Below are positions 41,353 through 49,341 of a DNA stretch of 49,341 nt, in pieces. A program made the position numbers and the translations under genes. The stretch is from an uncultured Clostridia bacterium (GTDB lineage: Bacteria; Bacillota; Clostridia; Christensenellales; Aristaeellaceae), in contig CAMNEH010000008.1 in NCBI GenBank assembly GCA_946536315.1, positions 1-49,341 on the forward strand, read 5' to 3'. A model generated the notes under the pieces. It had not been told where the DNA came from and made no database searches. It worked only from the letters and a program-made list of their open reading frames with translations. How positions within the stretch are numbered: position 1 is the first letter of the stretch; every line of letters begins with the position of its first letter.

Positions 41353-44241
41353 TTACAGGAGGGCGATCTGCTGGCGGATGCGTTCCGCGTTTCGGGTGTG
41401 CCGGTGGTCCGGTCCCCAGGCGGACAGCAGGGTCTCACAGGCGGGGCCGATCATGGTCAGCGCCTCCTGCGTACGCCCGACGCCGGCCAGCGCGAGCGCG
41501 GTAACGGCGCGGGCGTCGGCGGTCCAGGGGGAATCCGCGCCGAAGGCGGCTGACCGGAGGGCAGCCGCCTGTTCGGCGTGCGGCAGCGCGTCGGCGCAGG
41601 CCTGCGCATGGCAAAGGATCAGCGCGGCGTTCCGGTGGTGCGTCGCGAGGACGTCCACCGGCAATGACAGCGCCTGGTCCAGCGCCAGCACTTCGGCGAT
41701 CTCGTCCGCGGCGCGGTCGGTCCGGCCCATGCTGTCCAGCAGCAGGGCGGTATTGTTGCGCATCATGGCATATTCTGCTGAGCGCTCGCGGCCCTGCCGG
41801 TGATAGGCGTCCGCGAGCGCCTCGTATACCGCCAGCGCCGCTTCGGCTTCGCCCAGAAAGGTCAGGGTCACGGCATAGGTGCTCTGCGTGGCCATCACCT
41901 TGGCCGATTGCGCCGGATGCCCCGTATCATCCAGGATGCGCAGGCATCTTTCCAGCAGCGGCCGGGCCTCTGCCGGCCGGCCCAGGTCCAGCAGACAGGT
42001 GGCGCGGCGGTAATCGAGGTTGGATTGATTCATGCTCTGGCGCTGGCCGTGGCGACCAAGCAGCATATCCGCCTCCTCGAGCGATTCGAGCGCCGCGGCG
42101 GCATCGTGATCGCAGCGGCGCTGCTTGACGCTGTAGGAGATCAGGTATTCGGCCATGCCGATCGTATCCGGGTCCCTGGGCCGGATGGCGTCGAGCGCCG
42201 CGACCGCTGGGCGCGGCTCCTTGCCGGCGCAGGCGTATTCCAGCACGGTGTACAGCGACAGCCTGCGCCTGCTGTCCGACAGACAGTCCGGCTTGAGGGG
42301 AATGCGGGCGAGATACTCATTCAGCCGGTCCCGCCGGCTGAGGACGACGATATCCCGCAGGGCCTGTCCCAGCCAGTAGTCCGCGGTCTCCCCGCTGGTG
42401 GCCTCGCGGTCTTCCAGATAATGCCGGTGCAGGTCGTACAGCGCCTGCGGCAGCGGCAGCCAGCGGATTGCGCCGATATTCTGCTCCAGCAGGCTCAGAC
42501 AGCGGACGGCCTCCGCGCTCAGTTCACCCATGCGCGTCAGCACGGTGACCAGCGCGCGGTGCGCGAGGTCATCATCCTGCTCGACGGACGTCGCAAGGTA
42601 CGCCCACAGGCGGGGATACCGCTGGTCAGACGGCTGCTGGATCATCGTCTCCGCGATCACCGGATGGACGGCGTAGCCCGCCTCCCCGACCAGCAGCCAG
42701 CCCAGGTCGCGCAGCGCCTGACACTGGTCTGCCAGCTCGTCCGCATTTTCACAGAGGTCTCCGGCGTAGGGCAGCAGCGTTTCCGGCAGCCAGAACCGGT
42801 AGGGCAGCAGGCAGATCAGGCGCAGGAGGCGCGTCTGCTGTTCCGTCAGACGGGCAGACCGGAACAGCATGCCGGAAAACACCGTTGTCAGATTCACCGG
42901 GGAGGCCTGGCGGACATAGGACAGCTGCCGGAGCCCCTGGCGTTCCAGCCATTCCCGCAGCCGGCTGACCGGCCAGAATCGGGAACGGCACAGGCTGGCG
43001 AACAGGGTGATGGCCAGCGGGTGCAGCGCGACCGCGGCGTTGACCGCATGGACCGCGTCCGGCTCCTCAGTGGCCCGGGGATCCAGGTGCGAAAACAGGG
43101 CGCTCGCGCTGTCGGCGTCCAGACCGGACAGCTGGAGCGCGTCGAAGCCCTCCGGCGCGGGATACCGGCTGGTCAGAAGGATGTCGCAGCCATAGGTCGC
43201 CAGGCGCGTCAGCGCGGGCTCCTCCGCGGGCAGGGCGTTCAGGCTGTCGATCAGCAGCAGGGTACCGTCCGCCGCCTCCAACAGCGCCCTGGCCTGCGTC
43301 TCGCGCAGGGCGGCGTCCGTCTCCCTGAGGGCGGGAAAGGCCGTGGCCAGGCTGTTGGCCAGGCTCTGTTCATACTGCACGAAGGCCAGGCGGCGGTAGG
43401 CGCCCTCCGCAGAAAGCCGCGCCAGCAGCTGGCGCGCAAACTCCGTTTTGCCCACGCCGCCGATGCCGGTCACCGCCAGCTTGCCACGCCGGCGCAGCAG
43501 CCGTACCGCCTCGGACAGCTGCGCCTGATATCCAAAATACGCCTGCTGCGCCAGCGGTTGCAGACACAATTCGCTCTGCCGTGAGGAGATCACCTGCGGC
43601 AGGGCGTTTTCATGTGTCTGCGCGCGGCGGCGGTAGAGGGCCGGCGCGCTCATGTCCTGACGAATCCTCAGGCGATTGAGGGCTTCCTCCCGCGTGCGCC
43701 CGCCAAACAGGGCGTACAGTGTCAGCCAAGTCAGGAGAACGCCGTGCCGGTAAAGCAGCGGCGCGCCAGGCTGCCCTTCGTCGGTCAGGCCCTCCGCCTG
43801 CCTGCGAAAGAATTCGGCCAGTTCGGCGGTTTGCGTTTCGGCCGTTTCCGCGGTCAGCGAGCGCAGCCGGGCAGTCAGCGCCCGTGGCGCATAGCGGCGT
43901 TCATCCAGCAGCGCCATCCACACGTCTGTCATGCGCTGGATCAGGCTCTCGTCCAGGAGGCTGGCGACGCTGTCGAACCAGTCCTGCATCAGCCGGGGAG
44001 AGCCCGACCCGTTCATCAGCCGGCTCAGGGTACGGCTGCGTCCGTCGGACTGATCGAATACGCTGGCGTCCGCTCCATCCGCAAGCGCGTCCTGAAACAC
44101 TCTGTGCCAGAACCTGGTCAGCGTCTCGCCCTGCATGGCCGCGTCCGAAAAAACCCGATAAGAGTAACTCGGGTAATCCCGTCGGGTCAGCGCGCTGTAG
44201 AGATTTTTGAGCGTCAGCTGAGCAGGCTGCGCCTCCGCCAT
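41353..44241 (-). CDS. STAND NTPase with NB-ARC-like core and C-terminal TPR repeats
   Basis: The 962-aa protein has a helical N-terminal region (1-230), an NB-ARC/STAND ATPase with Walker A TGIGGVGKTEFA (about 258-269) and Walker B LLLIDSLNAL, a winged-helix region with AVALHPLAI, and C-terminal TPR-like repeats from about 700 (for example ATCLLDLGRPAEARPLLERC and YAVTLTFLGEAEAALAVYEA). STAND proteins switch state on ligand binding and drive signalling, transcription or phage defence. No DNA-binding or nuclease domain is obvious; the N-terminal domain is not recognised. The start follows GGAGG by 8 bp; the frame is open 114 bp further upstream but crosses the promoter. It is divergent from a secreted subtilase. 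Confidence 0.82.
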   Translation of the reverse strand: MAEAQPAQLTLKNLYSALTRRDYPSYSYRVFSDAAMQGETLTRFWHRVFQDALADGADASVFDQSDGRSRTLSRLMNGSGSPRLMQDWFDSVASLLDESLIQRMTDVWMALLDERRYAPRALTARLRSLTAETAETQTAELAEFFRRQAEGLTDEGQPGAPLLYRHGVLLTWLTLYALFGGRTREEALNRLRIRQDMSAPALYRRRAQTHENALPQVISSRQSELCLQPLAQQAYFGYQAQLSEAVRLLRRRGKLAVTGIGGVGKTEFARQLLARLSAEGAYRRLAFVQYEQSLANSLATAFPALRETDAALRETQARALLEAADGTLLLIDSLNALPAEEPALTRLATYGCDILLTSRYPAPEGFDALQLSGLDADSASALFSHLDPRATEEPDAVHAVNAAVALHPLAITLFASLCRSRFWPVSRLREWLERQGLRQLSYVRQASPVNLTTVFSGMLFRSARLTEQQTRLLRLICLLPYRFWLPETLLPYAGDLCENADELADQCQALRDLGWLLVGEAGYAVHPVIAETMIQQPSDQRYPRLWAYLATSVEQDDDLAHRALVTVLTRMGELSAEAVRCLSLLEQNIGAIRWLPLPQALYDLHRHYLEDREATSGETADYWLGQALRDIVVLSRRDRLNEYLARIPLKPDCLSDSRRRLSLYTVLEYACAGKEPRPAVAALDAIRPRDPDTIGMAEYLISYSVKQRRCDHDAAAALESLEEADMLLGRHGQRQSMNQSNLDYRRATCLLDLGRPAEARPLLERCLRILDDTGHPAQSAKVMATQSTYAVTLTFLGEAEAALAVYEALADAYHRQGRERSAEYAMMRNNTALLLDSMGRTDRAADEIAEVLALDQALSLPVDVLATHHRNAALILCHAQACADALPHAEQAAALRSAAFGADSPWTADARAVTALALAGVGRTQEALTMIGPACETLLSAWGPDHRHTRNAERIRQQIALL

Positions 44242-44282
44242 TGCGGCCCCCTCCTTTTCTGTAAAACAATAGTGACGCGCAC

Positions 44283-44312
44283 ATGATACACAACCTTCCG
44301 GGCGCAAGTCAA
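44283..44312 (-). promoter_or_regulatory. Promoter of the STAND gene
   Basis: On the minus strand TTGACT (44307-44312) and TATCAT (44283-44288) are 18 bp apart, about 45 bp before the ATG. Confidence 0.65.
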
Positions 44313-44411
44313 TATTTTCATCAAAATGCGCCAAATATCTGAACTTATGCGCCACAAGACGAAGCTGAAAACATGTATAATCGAGTCAGATCAGGAAAGG
44401 GGAGGCGTACG

Positions 44412-46130
44412 ATGTCCCGCAACGGCTGGCTGTGGACGCTGACGCTGGCGGTGTGGCTGGTGCTGACCTGCGCCGCCGAGGAGGAGAGCGTCGAGTATAC
44501 GGACTGTTCGGCGGGCGCGGCCGCTTTTGGCCGGGCGATTGCCGCCGTCCATCTGGATCGGCCGGCCGGATACACCCGCGCGGCGGATTCCTGCGTCGTG
44601 CTGTGCCGGACGGACGACGCGGATCCCTCCTTCCCCCCGGCGGGACTGCGGCAGGTGATCCGGGGACCGGGCGGACGGTTTGTACTCAGGTATGCCACCG
44701 CCGGCCAGGCGGCGGAGGCCGTGGCGGTTCTGGCGGATACGCCGGCGGTCCGCTATGCGGAGCTGGATGGGGCCGTGTCCGCCGCGGCGGAAGAGGGAAC
44801 CGCTTTTCATTCCTCCGGCGCGGCGCACATGGGCTTTGCAGCCTATCTGCCGACGGTCCGCGCCATGCAGAAGGGCAGCGTACTGGTGGCTGTGGTCGAT
44901 TCGGGCGTTTCCGCGCACAGCATGTTCGAAGGCCGCCTGCGCAGCGGTGGCTATGACTATGTGGACGGCGATACGGACCCCACCAACGACCTGAACGGCC
45001 ACGGCACGCATGTGGCCGGCATTGTTGCGGACTGCACCGCAGGCACCCGGACGTGGCTTTACCCGATCCGGGTGCTGAACAGCGCCGCGAGCGGCAAAAT
45101 CTCCAATGTGGCGGCAGCGGTCCTGGAGGCGGCGGAAGCGCACTGCGCGGTGATTAACCTGTCCCTGTGCAGTCATATCGCCTCCGAAGCGCTTGAGGAC
45201 GCGATCCGCAGCGCCATCCTCCGTGGCTGCGTCGTGGTGGCTGCTGCGGGAAACGACGGGGAGGACGTGGCAAACGTTACTCCGGGACGGATGACGGAGG
45301 CCGGCATTCTGGTCGTCGGCGCCGCGGAGTGGGGAGGGAACGCGCCAGCGCGTGCGGGTTACTCCAACTTTGGCCGCACTGTGGACCTGTACGCGTACGG
45401 CACGGACATTTCGGCCTGCTCGCGCAGCGGCGGCTATGTGACGCAGAGCGGCACATCCATGGCGGCGGCGCATATCTCCGGCGCGTGCGCGCTGATCAGG
45501 CTCATCTGGCCCGAGCTGAGCCCGGAGCAGGCGTCGGCGCGCCTGTGCGCCATTGCAACGCCGGGCAGTGTCAATGTGCCGCAGATCGGATCGCTGGCCC
45601 CGGAGACGCTGGGCTTTTCCCTGAGCGGCGTCCGGATGGCGGCCGGCGACACGCTGACGCTGCCGGCCGCGGTCCGGCCGGCGACCGCGTTCGCGGATAT
45701 CGCCTACACGGTGAGCGGCGGCGACGCGGTCAGCCTGAGCGACGGGCACATCCTGAGCGCGGCGCATCCCGGTACCGTACAGGTTACGGCCGAATGCGCC
45801 GTGTGGGAAAGCCGGTCCTTCACCGTCACCGTGGCGGAGGACGGCAGTGCGGGACTCGCGCTGCCGGACGTCACCGCGCTGGAGGCGGAGGCCTTCGCCG
45901 GAACGCGCTTCGGCCGGATGGTGTTTTCGGAAAAGCTGGCACAGATCGGGGACCGCGCGCTGGCGGACAATCCCGTCCTGCGCACGGTCACGCTGCCGGG
46001 CAGCGCGCTGTCAATAGGGGAGGACATTCTGGAAGGCTCCGGGCAGGCGGTGATCCTCTGCCCTGACGACAGTCCCGCGCTGGCCTTCGCTGAAGCGCAG
46101 GGACTGCAGTATATCATCATGGACGAGTGA
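44412..46130 (+). CDS. Secreted subtilisin-like serine protease (S8)
   Basis: The 572-aa protein has a signal sequence (about 1-21, with Cys20), a propeptide-like region to about 135 and an S8 domain. The triad is Asp163 (VAVVDSGV), His197 (NGHGTHVAG) and Ser349 (SGTSMAAAHISGA), with oxyanion Asn281 in AAAGNDG. A Big-type Ig-like domain follows (about 425-480), then a BspA-like leucine-rich segment to the end (LEAEAFAGTRFGRMVFSEKL). It should cut proteins at the cell surface. GGAGG lies 6 bp before the ATG. A perfect TATAAT at 44376-44381 is a likely -10 box without a clear -35. The following surface protein starts 12 bp later. Confidence 0.92.
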   Translation: MSRNGWLWTLTLAVWLVLTCAAEEESVEYTDCSAGAAAFGRAIAAVHLDRPAGYTRAADSCVVLCRTDDADPSFPPAGLRQVIRGPGGRFVLRYATAGQAAEAVAVLADTPAVRYAELDGAVSAAAEEGTAFHSSGAAHMGFAAYLPTVRAMQKGSVLVAVVDSGVSAHSMFEGRLRSGGYDYVDGDTDPTNDLNGHGTHVAGIVADCTAGTRTWLYPIRVLNSAASGKISNVAAAVLEAAEAHCAVINLSLCSHIASEALEDAIRSAILRGCVVVAAAGNDGEDVANVTPGRMTEAGILVVGAAEWGGNAPARAGYSNFGRTVDLYAYGTDISACSRSGGYVTQSGTSMAAAHISGACALIRLIWPELSPEQASARLCAIATPGSVNVPQIGSLAPETLGFSLSGVRMAAGDTLTLPAAVRPATAFADIAYTVSGGDAVSLSDGHILSAAHPGTVQVTAECAVWESRSFTVTVAEDGSAGLALPDVTALEAEAFAGTRFGRMVFSEKLAQIGDRALADNPVLRTVTLPGSALSIGEDILEGSGQAVILCPDDSPALAFAEAQGLQYIIMDE

Positions 46131-46142
46131 AGGAGAATGACA

Positions 46143-49100
46143 ATGGAACCGATCAAACGCCTGATTTCAGCGATCCTGACGCTGGCCCTGCTGGCGGGCT
46201 TTCTGCCGTCCGGCTTCGTTCCCGCGCGCGCTGAAGCGCCTGCCGCGGGGATCGGCGGAACGGAGGATGTGACCCCCGCGCCAGAGCAATTCCTGGAAAC
46301 GGGGGAATGGCGGTACTACCTGGATGGTCAGGGAGACGCAGTGATCGCCGGGTATACTAATCCCTCCGCCTCATCGCTGAGCCTGCCCTATGAGCTGAAC
46401 GGACACCCGGTCAGCGGCATCGCGTCTGGCGCGCTTTCGGGCTTTGGCGGTCTCAGTGTCCTGATTCATTCCATGGTCACGCATATTGCCGCGGACTCCC
46501 TGGCCGACGACGCCACGGTGCGCGCCTACAGCGGCGCGTACGCCCTGAAGTACGCGGCGGGACGGGGGCTGAAGTACGTCAACCTGACCAACGCGGGCGG
46601 GGAATATACCTTCACCGCCCAGGTGATCGACATGGGCGGATTTTCCGACGCCGCCTACCATATGGACAGCAGGACGACGGTGCGTGTCAGTGAGCGCATC
46701 GCCGGCCTGATCCGCGTCGGAGACATCGTTTACCTGCCCAGAAGCAGCGCGGGCAGGACGGTGGCGGGCGGCCGCGTGAAAGAAATCGTTCAGGAAGGCG
46801 GACAGTGGCAGCTGCGGCTGGAGGCGATCGCCTCGGCCTCGGACGCCATCAGCCACATTAAGGGCGCCACCGATGTGTACGTGGATGTGGATCACCCCAC
46901 CATCCTGACAGAGGGCGTGACCATTGAAAACGAAACGCAGGCGCAGTACAGGATCAAGAGCGATAACGCCCAGCCTTCCATCACCTCGACGTTCAAGGTC
47001 GGGCTGGACAATATCAAGCTGAAAAAAACCAGCAGCTCCGGCAAAACATCCTGGTACGGCAACGATGCGGAGGATATCGAGGAAGGCTTTTCGCTGGGAA
47101 TCGGCGGCAATGTCACTGCGTCCCTGAGCGCCAAGCTGGTCTATGATTTCGACGTCGGCCTGTTTTACCTCAACGGGAAGAACGGCTATATCGACGCATC
47201 GGTCTCTTTAACGTCGAATGTATATGCCACCGGCAGCATTTCCCAGAAGGTGAAGCTCGCGTCGTTTAAGCTGAAGGATCCGACGACCGGCCTGTACATC
47301 GGGGAAATCGTCTTCAGCATCATTTTTGGCATCGAGGGCAAAATATCCGTCGAATGGGTGACCAAGTACACCATCAAGGCCGGACTGATCAACAACAAGA
47401 TGGACAAAAAGATCAGCAAGCAAACGAAAGGCCCCGATTTTACCGGCAGCATCAAGGGTTCCATTAAGGCGGAGCTGGAGTTGTCCGTTGAGCTGGGATG
47501 GGATCTGATGCTGTTCAGCATTTCCATTCAGTTCGCTTCCGTGAAGGGCGGCCCGGTGCTGGAGGCGACGGCCAAGATCATGAAGGACGCGTCGATCGTG
47601 CGAAAGGGGGTAGGCTGCTGCACCGATCTCTCACTCACGGTCAAGCTGGCCATTTCCGGCGAAGCCGGGTTTGTGTGCGTGAAAATCAATGACAAGGCGC
47701 TGCCGCTGAACCTGTCCTATGGCCTCAAACAGGAACTGCAGCTCTTCAAAGTTTCGGCGCACTTTGACAAGATCAACGGGGAGTTCGTCCACGTGGACAA
47801 CTGTACGCTGCGGGACCGCACACTGCAGATGTATGACGGCAGCAAGCTGGTGCGGGAGCTGAAGGTCAACGCGGGCACACTGGTGGATATGGACGACTTT
47901 CCCGCGATGAAAAAGGCCGGCATGGTGTTTGACGGCTGGTGGATTGACAACGCCGCGTCCGGTCTGAACGGCAAGGAAGAAAAATGGAACTACGCCAAGT
48001 ACAGCCTGCCGGTGATTCCGGACGGCAAGAACTACATCTTCCGGGCACACTATCTGCCGGCCGGGTCCATCGTGACGCAGGCGAACAGCTATCAGTCGGG
48101 TAACGGATATGTCTCGTCCGGCAGTTATCACGCCGGAGGCAGCAGCGGCAGCGTCAGCGGCGGCAGTGGATCCTATGGTGGGTACTATCTGCCGACCCTG
48201 CCCCCGGCGCCGACTGCCACCCCGACGCCGGCGCCGACGCCGACGCCGGTACCAGTGACCCAGTTGAACCTCAATACGCATACGGGCGAGCTGTATGCCG
48301 GCGACGACAGCCGGGACACGCTGCAGCTGAGCGTTGAGCTCGCGCCGCCCACCGCAGCCAACAAGGACGTGAAGTGGTCCAGCAGCGATGAAGACGTCGC
48401 CTATGTCAACGGGCGGGGCGAGGTACTGGCGCTGGGTGCCGGAACAGCGGTGATCACCTGCGCCTCTCTGAGCAATCCGAACGTCCGGGATACGTGTACG
48501 GTGACGGTGCATCAGATGGTCACCGGCATCTACCTGAGCGGCAATACGGAGGGAATGATCCCGGGAGATACCGCGCAGGCGCGTGTGACCGTGTTCCCGA
48601 CCTCGGCGGACCAGCAGGCGGTCCAGTGGATGTCTGAGGACGAAAGCGTCGCGACGGTGTCCGCCTCAGGTCTGGTGACGGCCGTCGGCGTCGGCGAAAC
48701 GGTGATCGCCGCGGCCGCGACTGACGGCGGCAGCGCCCGCGGCACGCTGAAGGTGACGGTCGGCGCCCCGCTGATGCTGGGCGTGAACACGAGCGGCGTC
48801 ACCCTGGAGCTGAACGGTACGGAGCCCGTGACCATCGCGAACGTGTACGTTCTGCCCGTGTCAGTCAGGCGTATGCACGAAGCGGGACACGCCATAGAGT
48901 GGCGCCTGACGGACCCCGAGGACGATGTGCTGGACCTGGATTACCGGGTCATGAACACTGTCTATACGGTAGACGGCGAGGAAATCACTGCGGCGACGGT
49001 GGAAATCGGCAGCGGCGACATCAAACAGACAGGCACCCGGACGGTCGAGATCGAATGCCGGGCGGGTGAGTATACCGCCTCTGTCACCGTGCCTGTGACA

Positions 49101-49341
49101 GTCGTCGACAGCGGTTACGCGTCGTCCGCCACGCTGCCGCAGACCACCTACAGGCTCCGGCAGGACGAAGCGGCGATGATTCCCGCGCTTCCGACCGCGA
49201 CCGGCGGCACGGTGCCGGAGCATATGGACCTCCGGCTGGCAGGCGATGTGGCCTTCGACCGGCAGGCCACCGTCTATACCGCGGCCGAGGGGCTGGCGGT
49301 CACCTTCGGCGCGTCGGGCGTGTATACGGCGAACGCGATCT
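46143..49341 (+). CDS. Large secreted surface protein with BspA-like, PT-linker and Big2 domains, 3' partial
   Basis: The frame is open from this ATG to the window edge (1066 codons), so the 3' end is missing. A signal peptide covers about 1-31 (MEPIKRLISAILTLALLAGF, then ARAEA). About 55-155 is a BspA-like leucine-rich segment (LPYELNGHPVSGIASGALSG). About 160-640 is a beta-rich region I do not recognise, with an InlB-like turn near VFDGWWID. About 680-703 is a Pro/Thr/Ala linker coded by repeated CCGACG units. Big2-type Ig-like domains follow (WSSSDEDVAYVNGRGEVLA; WMSEDESVATVSASGLVTA). AGGAG precedes the ATG by 7 bp; an ATG 6 bp earlier is too close. It is read with the subtilase, which may process it. 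It may be an adhesin or wall protein. Confidence 0.85.
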   Translation, partial: MEPIKRLISAILTLALLAGFLPSGFVPARAEAPAAGIGGTEDVTPAPEQFLETGEWRYYLDGQGDAVIAGYTNPSASSLSLPYELNGHPVSGIASGALSGFGGLSVLIHSMVTHIAADSLADDATVRAYSGAYALKYAAGRGLKYVNLTNAGGEYTFTAQVIDMGGFSDAAYHMDSRTTVRVSERIAGLIRVGDIVYLPRSSAGRTVAGGRVKEIVQEGGQWQLRLEAIASASDAISHIKGATDVYVDVDHPTILTEGVTIENETQAQYRIKSDNAQPSITSTFKVGLDNIKLKKTSSSGKTSWYGNDAEDIEEGFSLGIGGNVTASLSAKLVYDFDVGLFYLNGKNGYIDASVSLTSNVYATGSISQKVKLASFKLKDPTTGLYIGEIVFSIIFGIEGKISVEWVTKYTIKAGLINNKMDKKISKQTKGPDFTGSIKGSIKAELELSVELGWDLMLFSISIQFASVKGGPVLEATAKIMKDASIVRKGVGCCTDLSLTVKLAISGEAGFVCVKINDKALPLNLSYGLKQELQLFKVSAHFDKINGEFVHVDNCTLRDRTLQMYDGSKLVRELKVNAGTLVDMDDFPAMKKAGMVFDGWWIDNAASGLNGKEEKWNYAKYSLPVIPDGKNYIFRAHYLPAGSIVTQANSYQSGNGYVSSGSYHAGGSSGSVSGGSGSYGGYYLPTLPPAPTATPTPAPTPTPVPVTQLNLNTHTGELYAGDDSRDTLQLSVELAPPTAANKDVKWSSSDEDVAYVNGRGEVLALGAGTAVITCASLSNPNVRDTCTVTVHQMVTGIYLSGNTEGMIPGDTAQARVTVFPTSADQQAVQWMSEDESVATVSASGLVTAVGVGETVIAAAATDGGSARGTLKVTVGAPLMLGVNTSGVTLELNGTEPVTIANVYVLPVSVRRMHEAGHAIEWRLTDPEDDVLDLDYRVMNTVYTVDGEEITAATVEIGSGDIKQTGTRTVEIECRAGEYTASVTVPVTVVDSGYASSATLPQTTYRLRQDEAAMIPALPTATGGTVPEHMDLRLAGDVAFDRQATVYTAAEGLAVTFGASGVYTANAI

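Noticed and set aside
41800-43584. A 594-codon plus-strand ORF inside the STAND gene
   Set aside because: It is antisense, rich in Gln, Arg and Gly, and shows no family features; the STAND motifs on the other strand are clear.
44412-44480. Lipoprotein signal in the subtilase (Cys20)
   Set aside because: The residue before the cysteine is Thr, not Gly, Ala or Ser, so a lipobox is not convincing; a standard signal peptide is more likely.
48190-48250. Tandem CCGACG-like units
   Set aside because: They code a Pro/Thr linker within the surface protein in frame; this is not a CRISPR or intergenic repeat.

Overview
The window looks like chromosomal DNA of a GC-rich member of the Clostridia (Firmicutes), probably from an animal gut. 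The strongest marker is a SCIFF peptide (six cysteines in forty-five residues) next to its radical-SAM maturase, a pair typical of Clostridia. Gram-positive style Shine-Dalgarno sequences (AGGAGG and variants), many glycoside hydrolases, WG-repeat and Big2/BspA-type secreted proteins, and a FeoB-associated Cys-rich protein agree with this. No phage, transposase, integrase, tRNA, rRNA or CRISPR array is visible.

Layout. 1-4500 (+): a fructan/sucrose module of a 5'-truncated GH32 enzyme, a secreted LamG-GH32 enzyme and a small secreted jelly-roll-like protein. 4660-6320: a sugar-isomerase-like TIM barrel converging on an AlkD-like DNA repair protein. 6430-9940 (-): unknown gene, parA, parB, pepC. 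10050-12800 (-): aquaporin and GH42 beta-galactosidase. 12980-13615 (+): a secreted protein of unknown role. 13620-28380 (-): a nearly unbroken run in transcription order: scfA, scfB, an Orn/Lys/Arg decarboxylase, pepT, a membrane TIR/WG-repeat protein, dnaX, a Cys-rich YkgJ-like protein, an orphan DNA methyltransferase, a DmpA-type aminopeptidase, a D-amino-acid transaminase and a GH29 fucosidase. Several of these genes overlap by ATGA. 28520-31150 (+): an AEC permease and a flotillin. 31280-32230 (-): a small FeoB-associated-like protein and a secreted peptidoglycan-binding-like protein. 32500-35150 (+): a MacB-like ABC transporter fusion. 35230-40260 (+): a zinc-ribbon pseudokinase, a vWA protein, a divergent adenylosuccinate-synthetase-like enzyme and a glycogen branching enzyme. 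40425-49341: a LysR regulator, a STAND NTPase with TPRs (-), a secreted subtilase (+) and a large surface protein running off the right edge.

How the genes may work together. The left end handles fructans and other plant or mucin sugars. The dmpA-dat overlap suggests release and then transamination of D-amino acids. The scfA/scfB pair makes a thioether peptide and has an intrinsic terminator between precursor and maturase, which may set their ratio. The two least conventional loci are the pseudokinase-vWA-PurA-like operon, led by a strong promoter and a TTG start, and the TIR receptor-like protein, which has a cytoplasmic zinc ribbon and TIR domain, one membrane helix and external WG repeats. 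Both lead proteins begin with the same kind of four-cysteine ribbon.

All calls come from reading the sequence and remembered family features; no database search was run.
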